Positions 1 through 8,366 of a DNA stretch of 64,000 nt are shown one piece after another. This DNA is from Pantanalinema sp. (GTDB lineage Bacteria > Cyanobacteriota > Sericytochromatia > S15B-MN24 > UBA4093): NCBI GenBank assembly GCA_036704125.1, contig DATNQI010000050.1:34065-98064 (forward strand). The letters run 5' to 3'. The notes under the pieces are model-generated. The model made no database searches. It was not told the origin of the DNA and saw nothing but the letters and a program-made list of their open reading frames with translations. The first letter of the stretch is position 1. Every line of letters starts with the position of its first letter. The position numbers and the translations under genes are program-made.

Positions 1-276
1 GCTGTTTCCGGCGGAGGTGTACTTGAGCGCGATGTTCTCGAGGACGTAGGTCGCGGTGGTCCCGAGCAGGCCCGCGATCGCCACGCGCCTCCACAGCGCC
101 CGCGGGACGTTGATCGGGGTGCGGGTCGCCCAGTGGGCGACGAGCAGGCCCGTGGTCGCCACGCTGAAGCGCAGGACGGCGAAGGCGATGGGCGGGATCT
201 CGGCGATGGCGAGCTTGGTGGCGATGAAGGAGCCGCCCCAGACGAAGACGGCGATGAGCATGGCGATTGCAGGCAT
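1..276 (-). CDS. EamA/DMT-family transporter, N-terminal part (cut by window edge)
   Basis: Reading leftward from an ATG at 276, the frame stays open to the window edge and encodes the first 92 residues. It starts MPAIAMLIAVFVWGGSFIAT, which is the usual first helix of EamA (drug/metabolite) transporters with the FVWGGSF signature. A second hydrophobic stretch follows (about residues 30-47, ending LLVAHW) and a third near 66-80. Full-length family members have about 300 residues and ten helices, so roughly two thirds lies outside the window. The substrate cannot be inferred. A long hairpin sits just upstream of the start. Confidence 0.8.
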   Translation of the reverse strand, partial: MPAIAMLIAVFVWGGSFIATKLAIAEIPPIAFAVLRFSVATTGLLVAHWATRTPINVPRALWRRVAIAGLLGTTATYVLENIALKYTSAGNS

Positions 277-285
277 GGCTCTAGC

Positions 286-322
286 TTAAGCGCCATCGCC
301 CTGCAGGGGCAATGGCGCTTAA
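286..322. terminator. Long hairpin between the pilin operon and the EamA gene
   Basis: An 11-bp arm at 286-296 (TTAAGCGCCAT) pairs perfectly with 312-322, and an inner 4-bp stem (298-301 with 307-310) closes a TGCA loop. It lies 20 bases past the pilin operon stop and 10 bases before the EamA start. It probably ends the pilin transcript. No U-run follows on the minus strand, so it could instead be a 5'-leader structure of the EamA gene. Confidence 0.45.
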
Positions 323-341
323 CGATTCTTTTGCGTCGGGG

Positions 342-1682
342 CTAGTAGGTGGCGCGAAGGATGGAGAGGGATTGCCTGGTGTCGAAGTTGACGAGCGGGG
401 TTGCGAGGTCCATCGGTCCGCCCGCGATCAGGCATCCGTTCACGGTGGTGTTGCCGTTCAGGGTCATGCCCCCGTTCGGGGCGAACAGGATTCCGGTGAT
501 GAGCGTGCTTCCCCCGGTGTCCACGGCCTTGTCGTCGGTGGAGAGCGAGACCAGCGCGAGGGAGGACGAGTCGGTCCCTTGAAGCCTGGAGTTGCCGCCC
601 GTCACGATGCGATCGGTGCAGACGATGATCCCGTTGCCCGTCAGGGTGAAGGAGCCGCCGATATTGAGCCCCCCTTCGACGTAGACGACGCCATCCAAGG
701 TGACCACCCAGTCACCCGTGAAGGCGAGCTCCTGCTTGTTCCCGGTGGCTCGGTAGTAGCCGCTGAGGGTTGCATAGCGCTTGCCGTTGTTCCAGGGGCT
801 ATCATTGAGGTCCTTGCTGGCCTTCTCGACGTCGGTCATCCCCTTGGCCTGGGCCGCATCGATCAAGGCCTGGATCTGGGTGGGCGTGTACGCAGGGATC
901 CGCACCGCCGATTCGAGGGAAGGCGAGGCCGGCACGTGCCAGCCGGCGGTCGTGCTCGTGCCGGCGTAGGTCACCTTGCCATCGATGTTCGACGAGCCGT
1001 CGCGGGTGAGGTTGCCGTTGGCGTGGACATTCCCCTTTCCTGCCGGGCTGCTGGTGACCTGGGAGTTGCCATGGAACTTGATGCTCTGGCCCGAGAGGAT
1101 CGCGTAGCGTGCCCCCGAGTCGGGGGCGGGACTGGCGGCCGGCACGCTGCGCAGGAAGGCCGTCAACAGGGGGAGCTGCTTGCTCTGCGGGTTGTTGTTG
1201 AGGGTGGCCACGAGGTCCTTGATGTCGATGCGGCGCACGTCCTGAAGGGTGGCCGGGGTCGTGCCGTCCGCCTTGAGGGCGGCGAAGCTGCCCGAGGCGA
1301 TCGCGAACATGGCCGAGTCCGTCAGTTCTTCCCACTGCTGAGGATCCGTATCCGCCTTGCTCTGCCCGCGTTTGACGGCTTTCGGATCGATCTGGTAGGT
1401 GACGAAGCCCAAGCCGTCGGCCTTCTTCAAGCGAATGCTCTTCTCCGACTTGCTGGTGAGCGCGGAGCTCGAGTGGACGTCGTTGTAGAACGCCTCGGTG
1501 AGCCGGCTGAAGTTGAAGTGGTTGAGGTCGTTGCCGCGCTGGGTGCGATCGAGGGTGAAGCTGTTCATTCCGACCATCGAGACGATTCCAACCAGGGTCG
1601 CCACGATGAGGCAGCTCACAATGACCTCGATCAGGGTCAGGCCGCGCTGGGGATGACGGTCAGGACGATGAGCGGACTTCAT
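342..1682 (-). CDS. Large prepilin-like protein with beta-solenoid-like C-terminal region
   Basis: The protein has 446 residues. Near residue 14 is a type III prepilin signal, G followed by LTLIEV and a hydrophobic helix (IVSCLIVATLVGIVSMVGM), so it is predicted to be cleaved and N-methylated by prepilin peptidase and assembled into a pilus or pseudopilus. It is far longer than a normal pilin. The second half is rich in short G/T/N-containing strands (for example VYVEGGLNIGGSFTLTGNG, then GGMTLNGNTTVNGCLIAGG), as in beta-solenoid or polymer-forming domains. Its start overlaps the stop of the upstream minor pilin by four bases, and an AGAGG ribosome site precedes it. Likely a tip or minor pilin, possibly an adhesin. 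The function is inferred from architecture only. Confidence 0.78.
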   Translation of the reverse strand: MKSAHRPDRHPQRGLTLIEVIVSCLIVATLVGIVSMVGMNSFTLDRTQRGNDLNHFNFSRLTEAFYNDVHSSSALTSKSEKSIRLKKADGLGFVTYQIDPKAVKRGQSKADTDPQQWEELTDSAMFAIASGSFAALKADGTTPATLQDVRRIDIKDLVATLNNNPQSKQLPLLTAFLRSVPAASPAPDSGARYAILSGQSIKFHGNSQVTSSPAGKGNVHANGNLTRDGSSNIDGKVTYAGTSTTAGWHVPASPSLESAVRIPAYTPTQIQALIDAAQAKGMTDVEKASKDLNDSPWNNGKRYATLSGYYRATGNKQELAFTGDWVVTLDGVVYVEGGLNIGGSFTLTGNGIIVCTDRIVTGGNSRLQGTDSSSLALVSLSTDDKAVDTGGSTLITGILFAPNGGMTLNGNTTVNGCLIAGGPMDLATPLVNFDTRQSLSILRATY

Positions 1683-2059
1683 TGGACTGCCTCTTTCGCG
1701 ACGAGGGTAACGAGTCGGTCGATGGGAGCGGGCGAACTGGGCGCGTATGCCGTGATCGTGACCTTCTTGAGGGAAGGTGAGGGCGTGGCGTACTGAGAGA
1801 ACAGGATATCGTATCTCAGATTCGTATCAGGATCATTGACGCCGCTGACGCTCGCCAGCGCATCGAACGGAACGCCGCGTACCTTTGTCTCGAGCAGCCG
1901 CTGCACCAGGATGGCAAACTTCTCGCGCTCCTCGATCGCCACGTTGGCCTGCGCGGCCTTGAGACGCATGGTCATGGCCGGCAGCAGGGCGATGGTGATG
2001 ATGCCGATCGCGACGACGATCTCGATCAGGGTGAAGCCTGCTTGCTTGTCCTCACTCAT
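1679..2059 (-). CDS. Minor prepilin (PilV/GspI-like)
   Basis: The protein has 126 residues from the preferred start MSEDK, chosen because its ATG forms an ATGA overlap with the stop of the upstream gene at 2056-2058. An in-frame start five codons earlier (2074) is possible. A prepilin signal, AGFTLIEIVVAIGIITIALL, starts at about residue 7 with the cleavage glycine and the +5 glutamate in place. The remainder is a short globular domain ending in TLVAKEAVQ. The gene lies in a four-gene pilin operon and is probably a minor pilin or pseudopilin that primes fibre assembly. Confidence 0.8.
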   Translation of the reverse strand: MSEDKQAGFTLIEIVVAIGIITIALLPAMTMRLKAAQANVAIEEREKFAILVQRLLETKVRGVPFDALASVSGVNDPDTNLRYDILFSQYATPSPSLKKVTITAYAPSSPAPIDRLVTLVAKEAVQ

Positions 2060-2469
2060 GGGCCATAGCTCCACTGGGCGATGACGCCGTTGCTCACGGT
2101 GGCAGTGACGACACTGAGGTAGGTGAAGCCGTCCACCGTCACCGAGCCGGTGCTTTGGATGCTGAAGGGCTGGGTGGCGCCGGAAATCTGTGCCTCGTAC
2201 TGGACGAGTCGGCCATTGCCGCTGTCCAGCGCGACCCTGGGTGTGATGCTCAGGGTGGCGTCGAAGGCGGCGTACACCCCGGCTTCGGCGGCCATGTTGG
2301 CGAGGAACTTGTTGTACTGGGCGTGGGCAGCCTTGGCGTGCATGAGCTGTGCCGACGCGAGCGCGACCGAGGCGGACATGAATACGAAGATGATCAGCGA
2401 GAGCATCAAGAGGATGGACCCCTGCTCTCGCTGATCGCGGCCTGAGGATTGACGTTTCGGCTTGGCCAT
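2056..2469 (-). CDS. PilX-like pilus assembly protein
   Basis: About 137 residues from ATG 2469 (a TTG three codons earlier, at 2478, is also open). The N-terminus is basic (MAKPKRQSSGRDQREQG), followed by a single membrane segment ILLMLSLIIFVFMSASVALA and a periplasmic domain. QGSILLMLSL resembles the start of PilX-type minor pilins, which have a variant cleavage site without the classic GFTLIE. It sits between two clear prepilin genes in the same operon. The family assignment is inferred from placement and topology; the sequence itself is poorly conserved. Confidence 0.6.
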   Translation of the reverse strand: MAKPKRQSSGRDQREQGSILLMLSLIIFVFMSASVALASAQLMHAKAAHAQYNKFLANMAAEAGVYAAFDATLSITPRVALDSGNGRLVQYEAQISGATQPFSIQSTGSVTVDGFTYLSVVTATVSNGVIAQWSYGP

Positions 2470-2505
2470 TGTCGTCAAGCCCGTGGCCGTCAGAGGGTAC
2501 TTCGC

Positions 2506-2865
2506 TTAGGGGATGTAGGAAGCCGTGGCGATCCCACTGATCGAGTTGCCGGTCTTCGCGTACTCGATCGAGTACTTGTCCCAGGTGATCGTCTTGCCAT
2601 CCGCCTTTGAAACGGCATTGTCCATGTTCGCGAGCAGCATCGCCTCGGTGACGTCCTGGCCGTTGCTCTTGGCGACCGCCATTGCAAGGGCCGATCGCGC
2701 ATTGCCGAGTGCGCTGAATGCACCCGCTCGCTTGGCGTCCTCGTTCATCGACGAGATCTTGACCGCGCCGACAGCACCAAGGATGCCGAGCACCGCGATG
2801 ATGATCGCGAGCTCGATCAAGGTGAAGCCGCGCTGCGCCTTCTTGCGGGTCATCAAATTCTTCAT
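2506..2865 (-). CDS. Type IV pilin / GspG-like major prepilin
   Basis: The protein has 119 residues. A short basic leader (MKNLMTRKKAQRG) is followed by FTLIELAIIIAVLGILGAVG, the canonical prepilin cleavage site and assembly helix with glutamate at +5. The small C-terminal domain (SMNEDAKRAGAFSALGNAR and onward) has the length of compact pilins and pseudopilins. It is the first gene of the leftward pilin operon and so probably encodes the most abundant subunit. An AGGAGG lies about 12 bases upstream of ATG 2865, rather far, so the internal ATG at 2853 is an alternative. Confidence 0.82.
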   Translation of the reverse strand: MKNLMTRKKAQRGFTLIELAIIIAVLGILGAVGAVKISSMNEDAKRAGAFSALGNARSALAMAVAKSNGQDVTEAMLLANMDNAVSKADGKTITWDKYSIEYAKTGNSISGIATASYIP

Positions 2866-3249
2866 AGGTCGTGCGGGCCTCCTGCTGCCCGGAAGGATGG
2901 TGTGCCTTCGTGTTCTCAGGCTGGTTTGCCGATTCCCGATCTCATCTTACGCCTTTCCGTCTGAACTTTGCCTTAATTTTCAAGAATTCCGTATTAGTTA
3001 CGCGGGGGTGGGGCGGTCTCAGGATACCAAGCGAGGGACCGCTTGGCCGGCCTGCAGGGCCTCGTTCATGGGGCAAAAGTCTTGTGGAAGTATTAAGAAG
3101 TTGCCATTTTGCGGCGTTTGTTCAGATTTGTCAGGTAAAATGAATGAAATTCCTTCTGAACCCTGGAATCTTGTCGATGTCTTCACCTTCTTGACGATGT
3201 GCTCACGTTCAAGGCCGGTGAGATGTTGCTTCGGAGATGGACGGCCGCC
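2866..3249. promoter_or_regulatory. AT-rich divergent intergenic region of the pil locus
   Basis: This is the gap between the leftward pilin operon and the rightward pilP/pilQ genes. It contains an A/T-rich core (about 2945-3000 and 3085-3150) that stands out from the GC-rich surroundings, as expected for divergent promoters. Candidate -10 elements are TAAAAT at 3136-3141 on the plus strand and TAAGAT (complement of about 2943-2948) on the minus strand. Neither has a good -35. No convincing gene was found here. Confidence 0.4.
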
Positions 3250-3693
3250 ATGGGCCCCGTGAAACAAGCAAGACCTTTGATCGTCGCCCTCATGCTGCTG
3301 GCACCGGGCGCCTCGGCGCTTGCGGCCCCTGCGCCCGGGCAGGCCCCGGCTGCGGGCAGCGTCGTGCTTGGCCGGAAGAACCCGTTTCGCCCGCTCATCG
3401 GGGTGCGTCGCGCCGAGCCGCTGGCCGCCTCGCTCCCGCTCGCCCCGCTGGCGCCTCCTGTCACCCTTCCCGGCACCGCGCAGCGCACCCGGCCCGAGAT
3501 TGCGGAGCTGGAGTTCAAGGGGGTCGCCTACGACGACGACGAGGCCCTCGCGGCAACGCGGATCGACGGGAAGATGCGCTTCCTGCGCGTGGGCGATCGC
3601 GTGGCCGGCGCGACGCTCGTCTCGATCGCCTCCGACCGGATCGTCCTGCGCAAGAACGGTCGAATTCTCACCAAACGCCTCCCCACCCCCTAG
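3250..3693 (+). CDS. PilP/GspC-like periplasmic protein
   Basis: About 147 residues from ATG 3250, which gives a normal signal peptide (MGPVKQARPLIVALMLLAPG, cleaved near ALAAP). Starts at 3199 and 3223 would lengthen the n-region unnaturally. After a proline/alanine-rich linker with KNPFRPL comes a small beta domain (LEFKGVAYDDDEALAATR ... MRFLRVGDRVAGATLVSI), the layout of PilP and the GspC homology region, which connect the inner-membrane platform to the secretin. It lies nine bases upstream of the secretin gene. The assignment is inferred from context and domain shape. Confidence 0.6.
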   Translation: MGPVKQARPLIVALMLLAPGASALAAPAPGQAPAAGSVVLGRKNPFRPLIGVRRAEPLAASLPLAPLAPPVTLPGTAQRTRPEIAELEFKGVAYDDDEALAATRIDGKMRFLRVGDRVAGATLVSIASDRIVLRKNGRILTKRLPTP

Positions 3694-3702
3694 GAGCTCC
3701 CC

Positions 3703-5382
3703 ATGTCCACCAACCTGGCCCTTGCTCGTCTCGCCTGCGCCTTCACCCTCGGCGTCGCTCTCGCTTCGCCCGCGCTGGCCGCGCCCATGGAGGATCCGAC
3801 GGCGCTCAAGGGGGGGGCCTTCGAGCGGACCGTCTCGGTGTCGATCGCGAACCTGCCCCTCAAGGACGCCATCCGCCTGGTCGCCCAGAAGGGACGCCTC
3901 AACGTGGTGGTCGAGGACGACCTTTCCCAGACGGTGAACCTGGACCTCAAGGACGTGCGGCTGGGTGACGCCCTCCAGTCCCTGCTCGCCATGGGCGGGC
4001 TCCAGGCCTTCAAGCAGGGGAGCGTGCTCGCCGTGGTCGGGCGCAAGCAGGCCTTCGAGCGGGGCCTGCTCTCGGGCGGGTCGCGGGTCTTCACCCTGCG
4101 CTACGCGAGCGCCAAGCGCATCGCCGAGTTCCTCAACTCCTCGGCCCTGACCAGGCCCTACGTGGGGGGGCAGACCAGCACCACCAATCAGGCGGGCCAG
4201 CAGATGGAGCTGGCCAAGGCCGATCCGCGCACCAACTCGGTGCTGGTGGTGGGGGCGCCTGGGGACATCGCCCTGGCCGAGCGCACCATCGCCTCGCTCG
4301 ACAGGCCTCGCGAGCGCCGGATCTACAAGCTGAGCCATGCCAACGCCGTGCAGGTCGCCTCGCTGCTCAACGCCACGGTCTTCAACAACGGCAACAAGGC
4401 GAGCGAGACCGAGAGCCTGAACATCGAGGCCGAGACCGTGACCGAGGGCCAGGGCGGAGCCAGCACCGGCTCGGGGACCGAGCTCAGCGATACCGCCTCG
4501 ATGGTGCGCCACCGCAAGCTCCAGAGCCAGACCGTCCAGGTCGAGGCCAAGGACTCGGTGGCGGTGCCTGACAGCCGCAGCAACTCGGTCATCGTCCTGG
4601 GCTCGGCCGAGACCCTCGCGATCGCCGACGAGGTCATTCCCCAGCTCGATCGTCGCCTCAAGCAGGTGGCCATCGATGTCGAGGTGATCGAGACCGGAAG
4701 CCGCCAGGCCCTGGAGCTGGGTGCCGCCCTGAGCGGCGGGCAGAACGCGCTCGGGGCCTCGTTCGACCCCACCGGCGCGAACCCCGGCCTCACGATCACC
4801 TACGACCCCTCGCTCAACCTGACCAGCGTGTTCCGCGCCAAGCTGAACGCGCTGGTGCAGAGCAAGCAGGCCAAGCTGCTCGCCCATCCGACCATCCTCG
4901 CCACCGACAACTCCGAGAGCCAGATCAACATCGTGGACGAGGTGATCAAGGGGATGAAGATCTCCAACCCCAACCTCTTGAACAACGCCACGACTGCGGT
5001 CCCCGGCGTGATCGTCGCCGAGCCGATCTTCGGGAACGCCGGGGTCACCCTCAACATCCTTCCGAAAGTGGGCGAGGACGGCACGGTGACCCTGCGCCTC
5101 CATCCCTCGGTCTCGTCGGTCCGCGAGACCCAGAAGGACTCCTTCAACAACACCCTCTCGCTCTTGAGCCGCCGCGAGCTGATCGCGCAGCAGGTCACCA
5201 TCAAGTCCGGGGGCACCCTCGCGCTGGGCGGCCTGACCCAGACCAGCACCCTCTCGACCCGCAACAAGTTCCCGATCCTGGGGGACATCCCGCTCCTGGG
5301 CCACCTGTTCAGCAGCACGAGCAACCAGCAGACCCAGACGGAGCTGATGATCGTGGTGACCCCGAGGGTCCTGCCCGATTAG
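3703..5382 (+). CDS. pilQ: Secretin (PilQ/GspD family) outer-membrane channel
   Basis: The protein has 559 residues with a signal peptide cleaved near ALAAPM. It begins with an N0/STN-like domain (about 43-105; VSIANLPLKDAIRLVAQKG), then an N1-type domain (VFTLRYASAKRIAEFLNSS), a second repeat (RRIYKLSHANAVQVASLLN) and the secretin core, ending with the family signature FPILGDIPLLGHLFSS and IVVTPRVLPD. It forms the ring through which the pilus or pseudopilus passes. AGGAG precedes ATG 3703. It converges with pilC, the two stop codons overlapping by four bases. PilQ and GspD cannot be told apart here; the pilin and PilM/N/O genes favour a pilus. Confidence 0.9.
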   Translation: MSTNLALARLACAFTLGVALASPALAAPMEDPTALKGGAFERTVSVSIANLPLKDAIRLVAQKGRLNVVVEDDLSQTVNLDLKDVRLGDALQSLLAMGGLQAFKQGSVLAVVGRKQAFERGLLSGGSRVFTLRYASAKRIAEFLNSSALTRPYVGGQTSTTNQAGQQMELAKADPRTNSVLVVGAPGDIALAERTIASLDRPRERRIYKLSHANAVQVASLLNATVFNNGNKASETESLNIEAETVTEGQGGASTGSGTELSDTASMVRHRKLQSQTVQVEAKDSVAVPDSRSNSVIVLGSAETLAIADEVIPQLDRRLKQVAIDVEVIETGSRQALELGAALSGGQNALGASFDPTGANPGLTITYDPSLNLTSVFRAKLNALVQSKQAKLLAHPTILATDNSESQINIVDEVIKGMKISNPNLLNNATTAVPGVIVAEPIFGNAGVTLNILPKVGEDGTVTLRLHPSVSSVRETQKDSFNNTLSLLSRRELIAQQVTIKSGGTLALGGLTQTSTLSTRNKFPILGDIPLLGHLFSSTSNQQTQTELMIVVTPRVLPD

Positions 5383-6614
5383 CCCTTGAGCAGGCTCGGC
5401 ATGTCGAACATGGGCAGGTAGAGCGCGAGCGCGATGAAGCCCACGACGAGCCCCATCACGACCGTCATGGCGGGCTCCATCATGGCGGTCAGCTGCTTGA
5501 TCTTGAAGTCGATCTCCTTGTCCGAGAAGGAGACCCCCTTGCTCGCGAGCTCCTCGATCTGGCCGGAGGACTCGCCCACGGCGATCATCTGGGCCAGCAC
5601 CCGCGGGAAGTAGGGCGTTCCGATCAGGCCAGACGAGAGGCTGTTGCCCGCCTTGACCCCCTCCTCGGCCTGGGCGATCACGTCGTTGATGGCCCTGTTC
5701 CCGACGATGCGCCGGCAGTTCTCGAGCGCGCTGACGATGGGGACGCCTGCCCCGTACACGGTCGCGAAGGCCCGGGTAAAAGTGTTGGCGCTCTGCTCGA
5801 CGATGAGCCGCCCGATCACCGGCAGGCGCAGCCAGAGCCGATCAAGCGCAAGGCCGCCGACCTCGGTCCGGCTGAACCAGGCCAGCGCGATCCCGAGGAA
5901 AACGACAAAGAGGGCGATCAGGCCGCCGTGGTCGCGCAGGCCGTGGCTGATCCCGAGCAGGATCTGCGTGGGCAGGGGCAGCTTGTTGTGGGCCTTCTGG
6001 TACAGGCCCTCGAAGGTGGGCACCACGAAGGTCATCATGACCCCGACCACCAGGGTGAGGGTCACCGCGAGGATCGCCGGGTAGGTGAGCGCGCCGCGCA
6101 CCTTGCGCTCGATCTCGAGGTTCTTCTCGGTGGTCTCGGCAAGCCGCTCGAGCATGACGCCCAGGGCGCCGCTCACCTCGCCCGCCTGGGCCAGGCTGAC
6201 GAACAGCGGCGAGAAGACGCGGGGATGGCGCGAAAGGGCCTCGCTGAGCATCGTCCCGCCGAGCAGGTCCTTGCGGATCTCCGCGACCGCCGCGCGCAGG
6301 GTGGGGTTGCTGACCTGGTCCTCCAGGATCACCATGACCTCGACGATGGGCAGGCCCGCGTCGAGGAGCGCCGAGAGCTGCTGGATGAAGATGGACAGCT
6401 CGCCGGCCTTGACCGGGCGGAAGGTCGCCATCTCGACCAGACGGGTCACCCAGGCGGCCTGGACGGTCTCGACCTCGACCGGGTCCATGTGCAGCGGCAG
6501 GATGCCGCGCGCGCGCAGGGCGCCACGCGCCTCGCGATCGTCCTGGGCCTCGATCGAGCCCTCGACCTGCTTCTGGGACTCTAGATCGACGGCGCGGTAG
6601 AGGAAGGTTGGCAT
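5379..6614 (-). CDS. pilC: Inner-membrane platform protein PilC/GspF
   Basis: The protein has 411 residues. The N-terminus, MPTFLYRAVDLESQKQVEGS, is the usual opening of the GspF/PilC family. Two repeated T2SSF domains follow (LSIFIQQLSALLDAGLPIVE at about 74-93 and FTRAFATVYGAGVPIVSALE at about 271-290), each with helices leading into membrane spans, and a C-terminal span GLVVGFIALALYLPMFDM. The protein anchors the assembly ATPase and moves pilins out of the membrane. Its start lies inside the 3' end of pilB (34-base overlap), indicating co-transcription and coupled translation. Confidence 0.9.
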   Translation of the reverse strand: MPTFLYRAVDLESQKQVEGSIEAQDDREARGALRARGILPLHMDPVEVETVQAAWVTRLVEMATFRPVKAGELSIFIQQLSALLDAGLPIVEVMVILEDQVSNPTLRAAVAEIRKDLLGGTMLSEALSRHPRVFSPLFVSLAQAGEVSGALGVMLERLAETTEKNLEIERKVRGALTYPAILAVTLTLVVGVMMTFVVPTFEGLYQKAHNKLPLPTQILLGISHGLRDHGGLIALFVVFLGIALAWFSRTEVGGLALDRLWLRLPVIGRLIVEQSANTFTRAFATVYGAGVPIVSALENCRRIVGNRAINDVIAQAEEGVKAGNSLSSGLIGTPYFPRVLAQMIAVGESSGQIEELASKGVSFSDKEIDFKIKQLTAMMEPAMTVVMGLVVGFIALALYLPMFDMPSLLKG

Positions 6615-8332
6615 AGGGTCTCCGTCCAGCGCGCGCCCAGCGCGCGTGCGACCTCGGTCGGGGTGGTGGTGCCGTCGTAGACCTTGCGCAGGGCGTCCTC
6701 GGCGAGCCCCTCCATGCCGTCGCGCCGGGCGGCCTCCTGGATGCGGTAGGCCGGAGCCCCCTGGTTGATGAGCTCCTGGACCGCGTGGGTCATGGGCAGG
6801 ATCTCGAAGATGCCGACCCGGCCGGCGAACCCGGTGTGCTGGCAGCGCGAGCAGCCGCGGCTGCGGTATATGGCGCCCCGGCGCAGCGGCTCGGGGACCG
6901 AGGCGGGTTCGGGGGTGTAGGCCTCGCGGCAGTGGGCGCAGAGCTTGCGCACCAGGCGCTGGGCGACGATGCCGCGCAGGGCCGAGGTGAGGAGGTAGGC
7001 GGGCAGGCCCATTTCCATCATGCGGCTCGGCGTGCTCGCCGCGTCGTTGGTGTGGATCGTCGAGAGCACCAGGTGGCCCGTGAGCGCGGCGAAGACCGAG
7101 GCGTTGAGGGTCTCCTGGTCGCGGATCTCGCCGACCATGATCACGTCCGGGTCCTGCCGGAGCATGGCGCGCAGGGCGTCGGCGAAGGAGAGACCCGCCT
7201 TGGGGTTCGCTTGGGTCTGGCAGATCCCCTCCATGGGGAACTCGACCGGATCCTCGACGGTTAATAGGTTGCGATCGGGCGAGTTGAGCTCGTAGAGAGC
7301 CGAGTAGAGGGTGGTGGTCTTGCCCGATCCGGTGGGGCCCGTGACCAGCACGATGCCGTAGGGGGAGTCGATCATGGCCTTGAGCTGGGCGTGCAGGCCG
7401 GGGTAGAGCCCGAGGTTGTCCAGGCCCCCCACCAGCATGGCCGGCCGCAGGATCCGGACGACCGCCTTCTCGCCCCAGATGTTGGGCATGACGTTGATGC
7501 GCATGTCGTAGTGGCGACCGCCTACCGAGATGCGGCTGCGCCCGTCCTGGGGGCGCCGCTTCTCGGCGATGTCCATGCTGCCCATGATCTTGAGGCGCGA
7601 CATGGTGAGGGCCTCGAGGTCCTTGGGGATGTCGGTGGCGTCCACCAGGACCCCGTCGATCCGGTGCCGGACCCGCACCACCTTCTCGCGCGACTCGATG
7701 TGGACGTCGCTCGCGCCGCGGCCGACCGCGTCGTGGAAGATGGAGTTGAGCAGGCGAACGACGGGCTGGTCCTCGACCGCGAGCTCGTCGGCCAGGCGCT
7801 GCTGGGCCGAGGTCTGGCTCTCCTCGCGGTGCTCCATGCGGATCGAGGCGATCGCCTCGGACACCTGGCCCTGCACGCTGCGGACCAGCGCCTGGTACGC
7901 GTCGTCGAACTCCTTGCTGGTCGTGACGAGCGGCTTGGGCCTCAGGCCGGTGATGAAGCGGATCTCGTCCAGGGTGTCCACGTCGTTGGGGTGGACCATG
8001 GCCACGTACAGGCTGCCGTCATGGATGCGCAGGGGCAGCACCTTGTGGCGCGAGAGGAAGTCCTGCGGGAAGAGATCGAGCAGGTCGGGGTTGAACTCGC
8101 GCTCGCCGATCTGGACGTAGTCGGTGCCCGCCTGGGCGCTGAGCATGTGGCCCAGCTGATCCTCGGTGATAAGGGCGCGCTTGAGCAGGATCTTGCCGAG
8201 CGGCTCGCCGGTCTGACGGCTCTCCTGGAGGGCGCGGTCGATCTGGCCGGTCTCGACGAGGCCGGCCTCCACGAGCAACTCGCCCAGCTTGCGCCCGATG
8301 CTCGGAAGGGATCGGGGCCTGGAAACATCCAT
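6581..8332 (-). CDS. pilB: Pilus/secretion assembly ATPase PilB/GspE
   Basis: About 583 residues from ATG 8332 (a TTG at 8347 is also open). The N-terminal region (about 10-140; KLGELLVEAGLVETGQID then LGKILLKRALITEDQL) is a MshEN-type domain, a fold that binds c-di-GMP in several PilB homologues. The ATPase core has Walker [13 protein letters not shown], an Asp box, Walker B MVGEIRDQET and a His box. A zinc-finger pair, CAHC ... CSRC, follows, as in extension ATPases. It drives pilus extension at the cytoplasmic face. It is divergent from the pilM gene with almost no spacer. Confidence 0.9.
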   Translation of the reverse strand: MDVSRPRSLPSIGRKLGELLVEAGLVETGQIDRALQESRQTGEPLGKILLKRALITEDQLGHMLSAQAGTDYVQIGEREFNPDLLDLFPQDFLSRHKVLPLRIHDGSLYVAMVHPNDVDTLDEIRFITGLRPKPLVTTSKEFDDAYQALVRSVQGQVSEAIASIRMEHREESQTSAQQRLADELAVEDQPVVRLLNSIFHDAVGRGASDVHIESREKVVRVRHRIDGVLVDATDIPKDLEALTMSRLKIMGSMDIAEKRRPQDGRSRISVGGRHYDMRINVMPNIWGEKAVVRILRPAMLVGGLDNLGLYPGLHAQLKAMIDSPYGIVLVTGPTGSGKTTTLYSALYELNSPDRNLLTVEDPVEFPMEGICQTQANPKAGLSFADALRAMLRQDPDVIMVGEIRDQETLNASVFAALTGHLVLSTIHTNDAASTPSRMMEMGLPAYLLTSALRGIVAQRLVRKLCAHCREAYTPEPASVPEPLRRGAIYRSRGCSRCQHTGFAGRVGIFEILPMTHAVQELINQGAPAYRIQEAARRDGMEGLAEDALRKVYDGTTTPTEVARALGARWTETLCQPSSTAPSI

Positions 8333-8366
8333 CGAATCTTTACCCAATCGTGAGGGGGAAGGGTGT

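Noticed and set aside
312..1796. A 494-codon open frame on the plus strand opposite the large prepilin gene.
   Set aside because: The minus strand has a valid prepilin signal and ATGA overlaps with neighbouring pilin genes; the plus-strand product has no recognisable domain.
3019..5304. A 761-codon open frame on the minus strand opposite the secretin gene.
   Set aside because: Its translation is Gly/Arg/Leu-rich with no domain, and the plus strand encodes a complete secretin.
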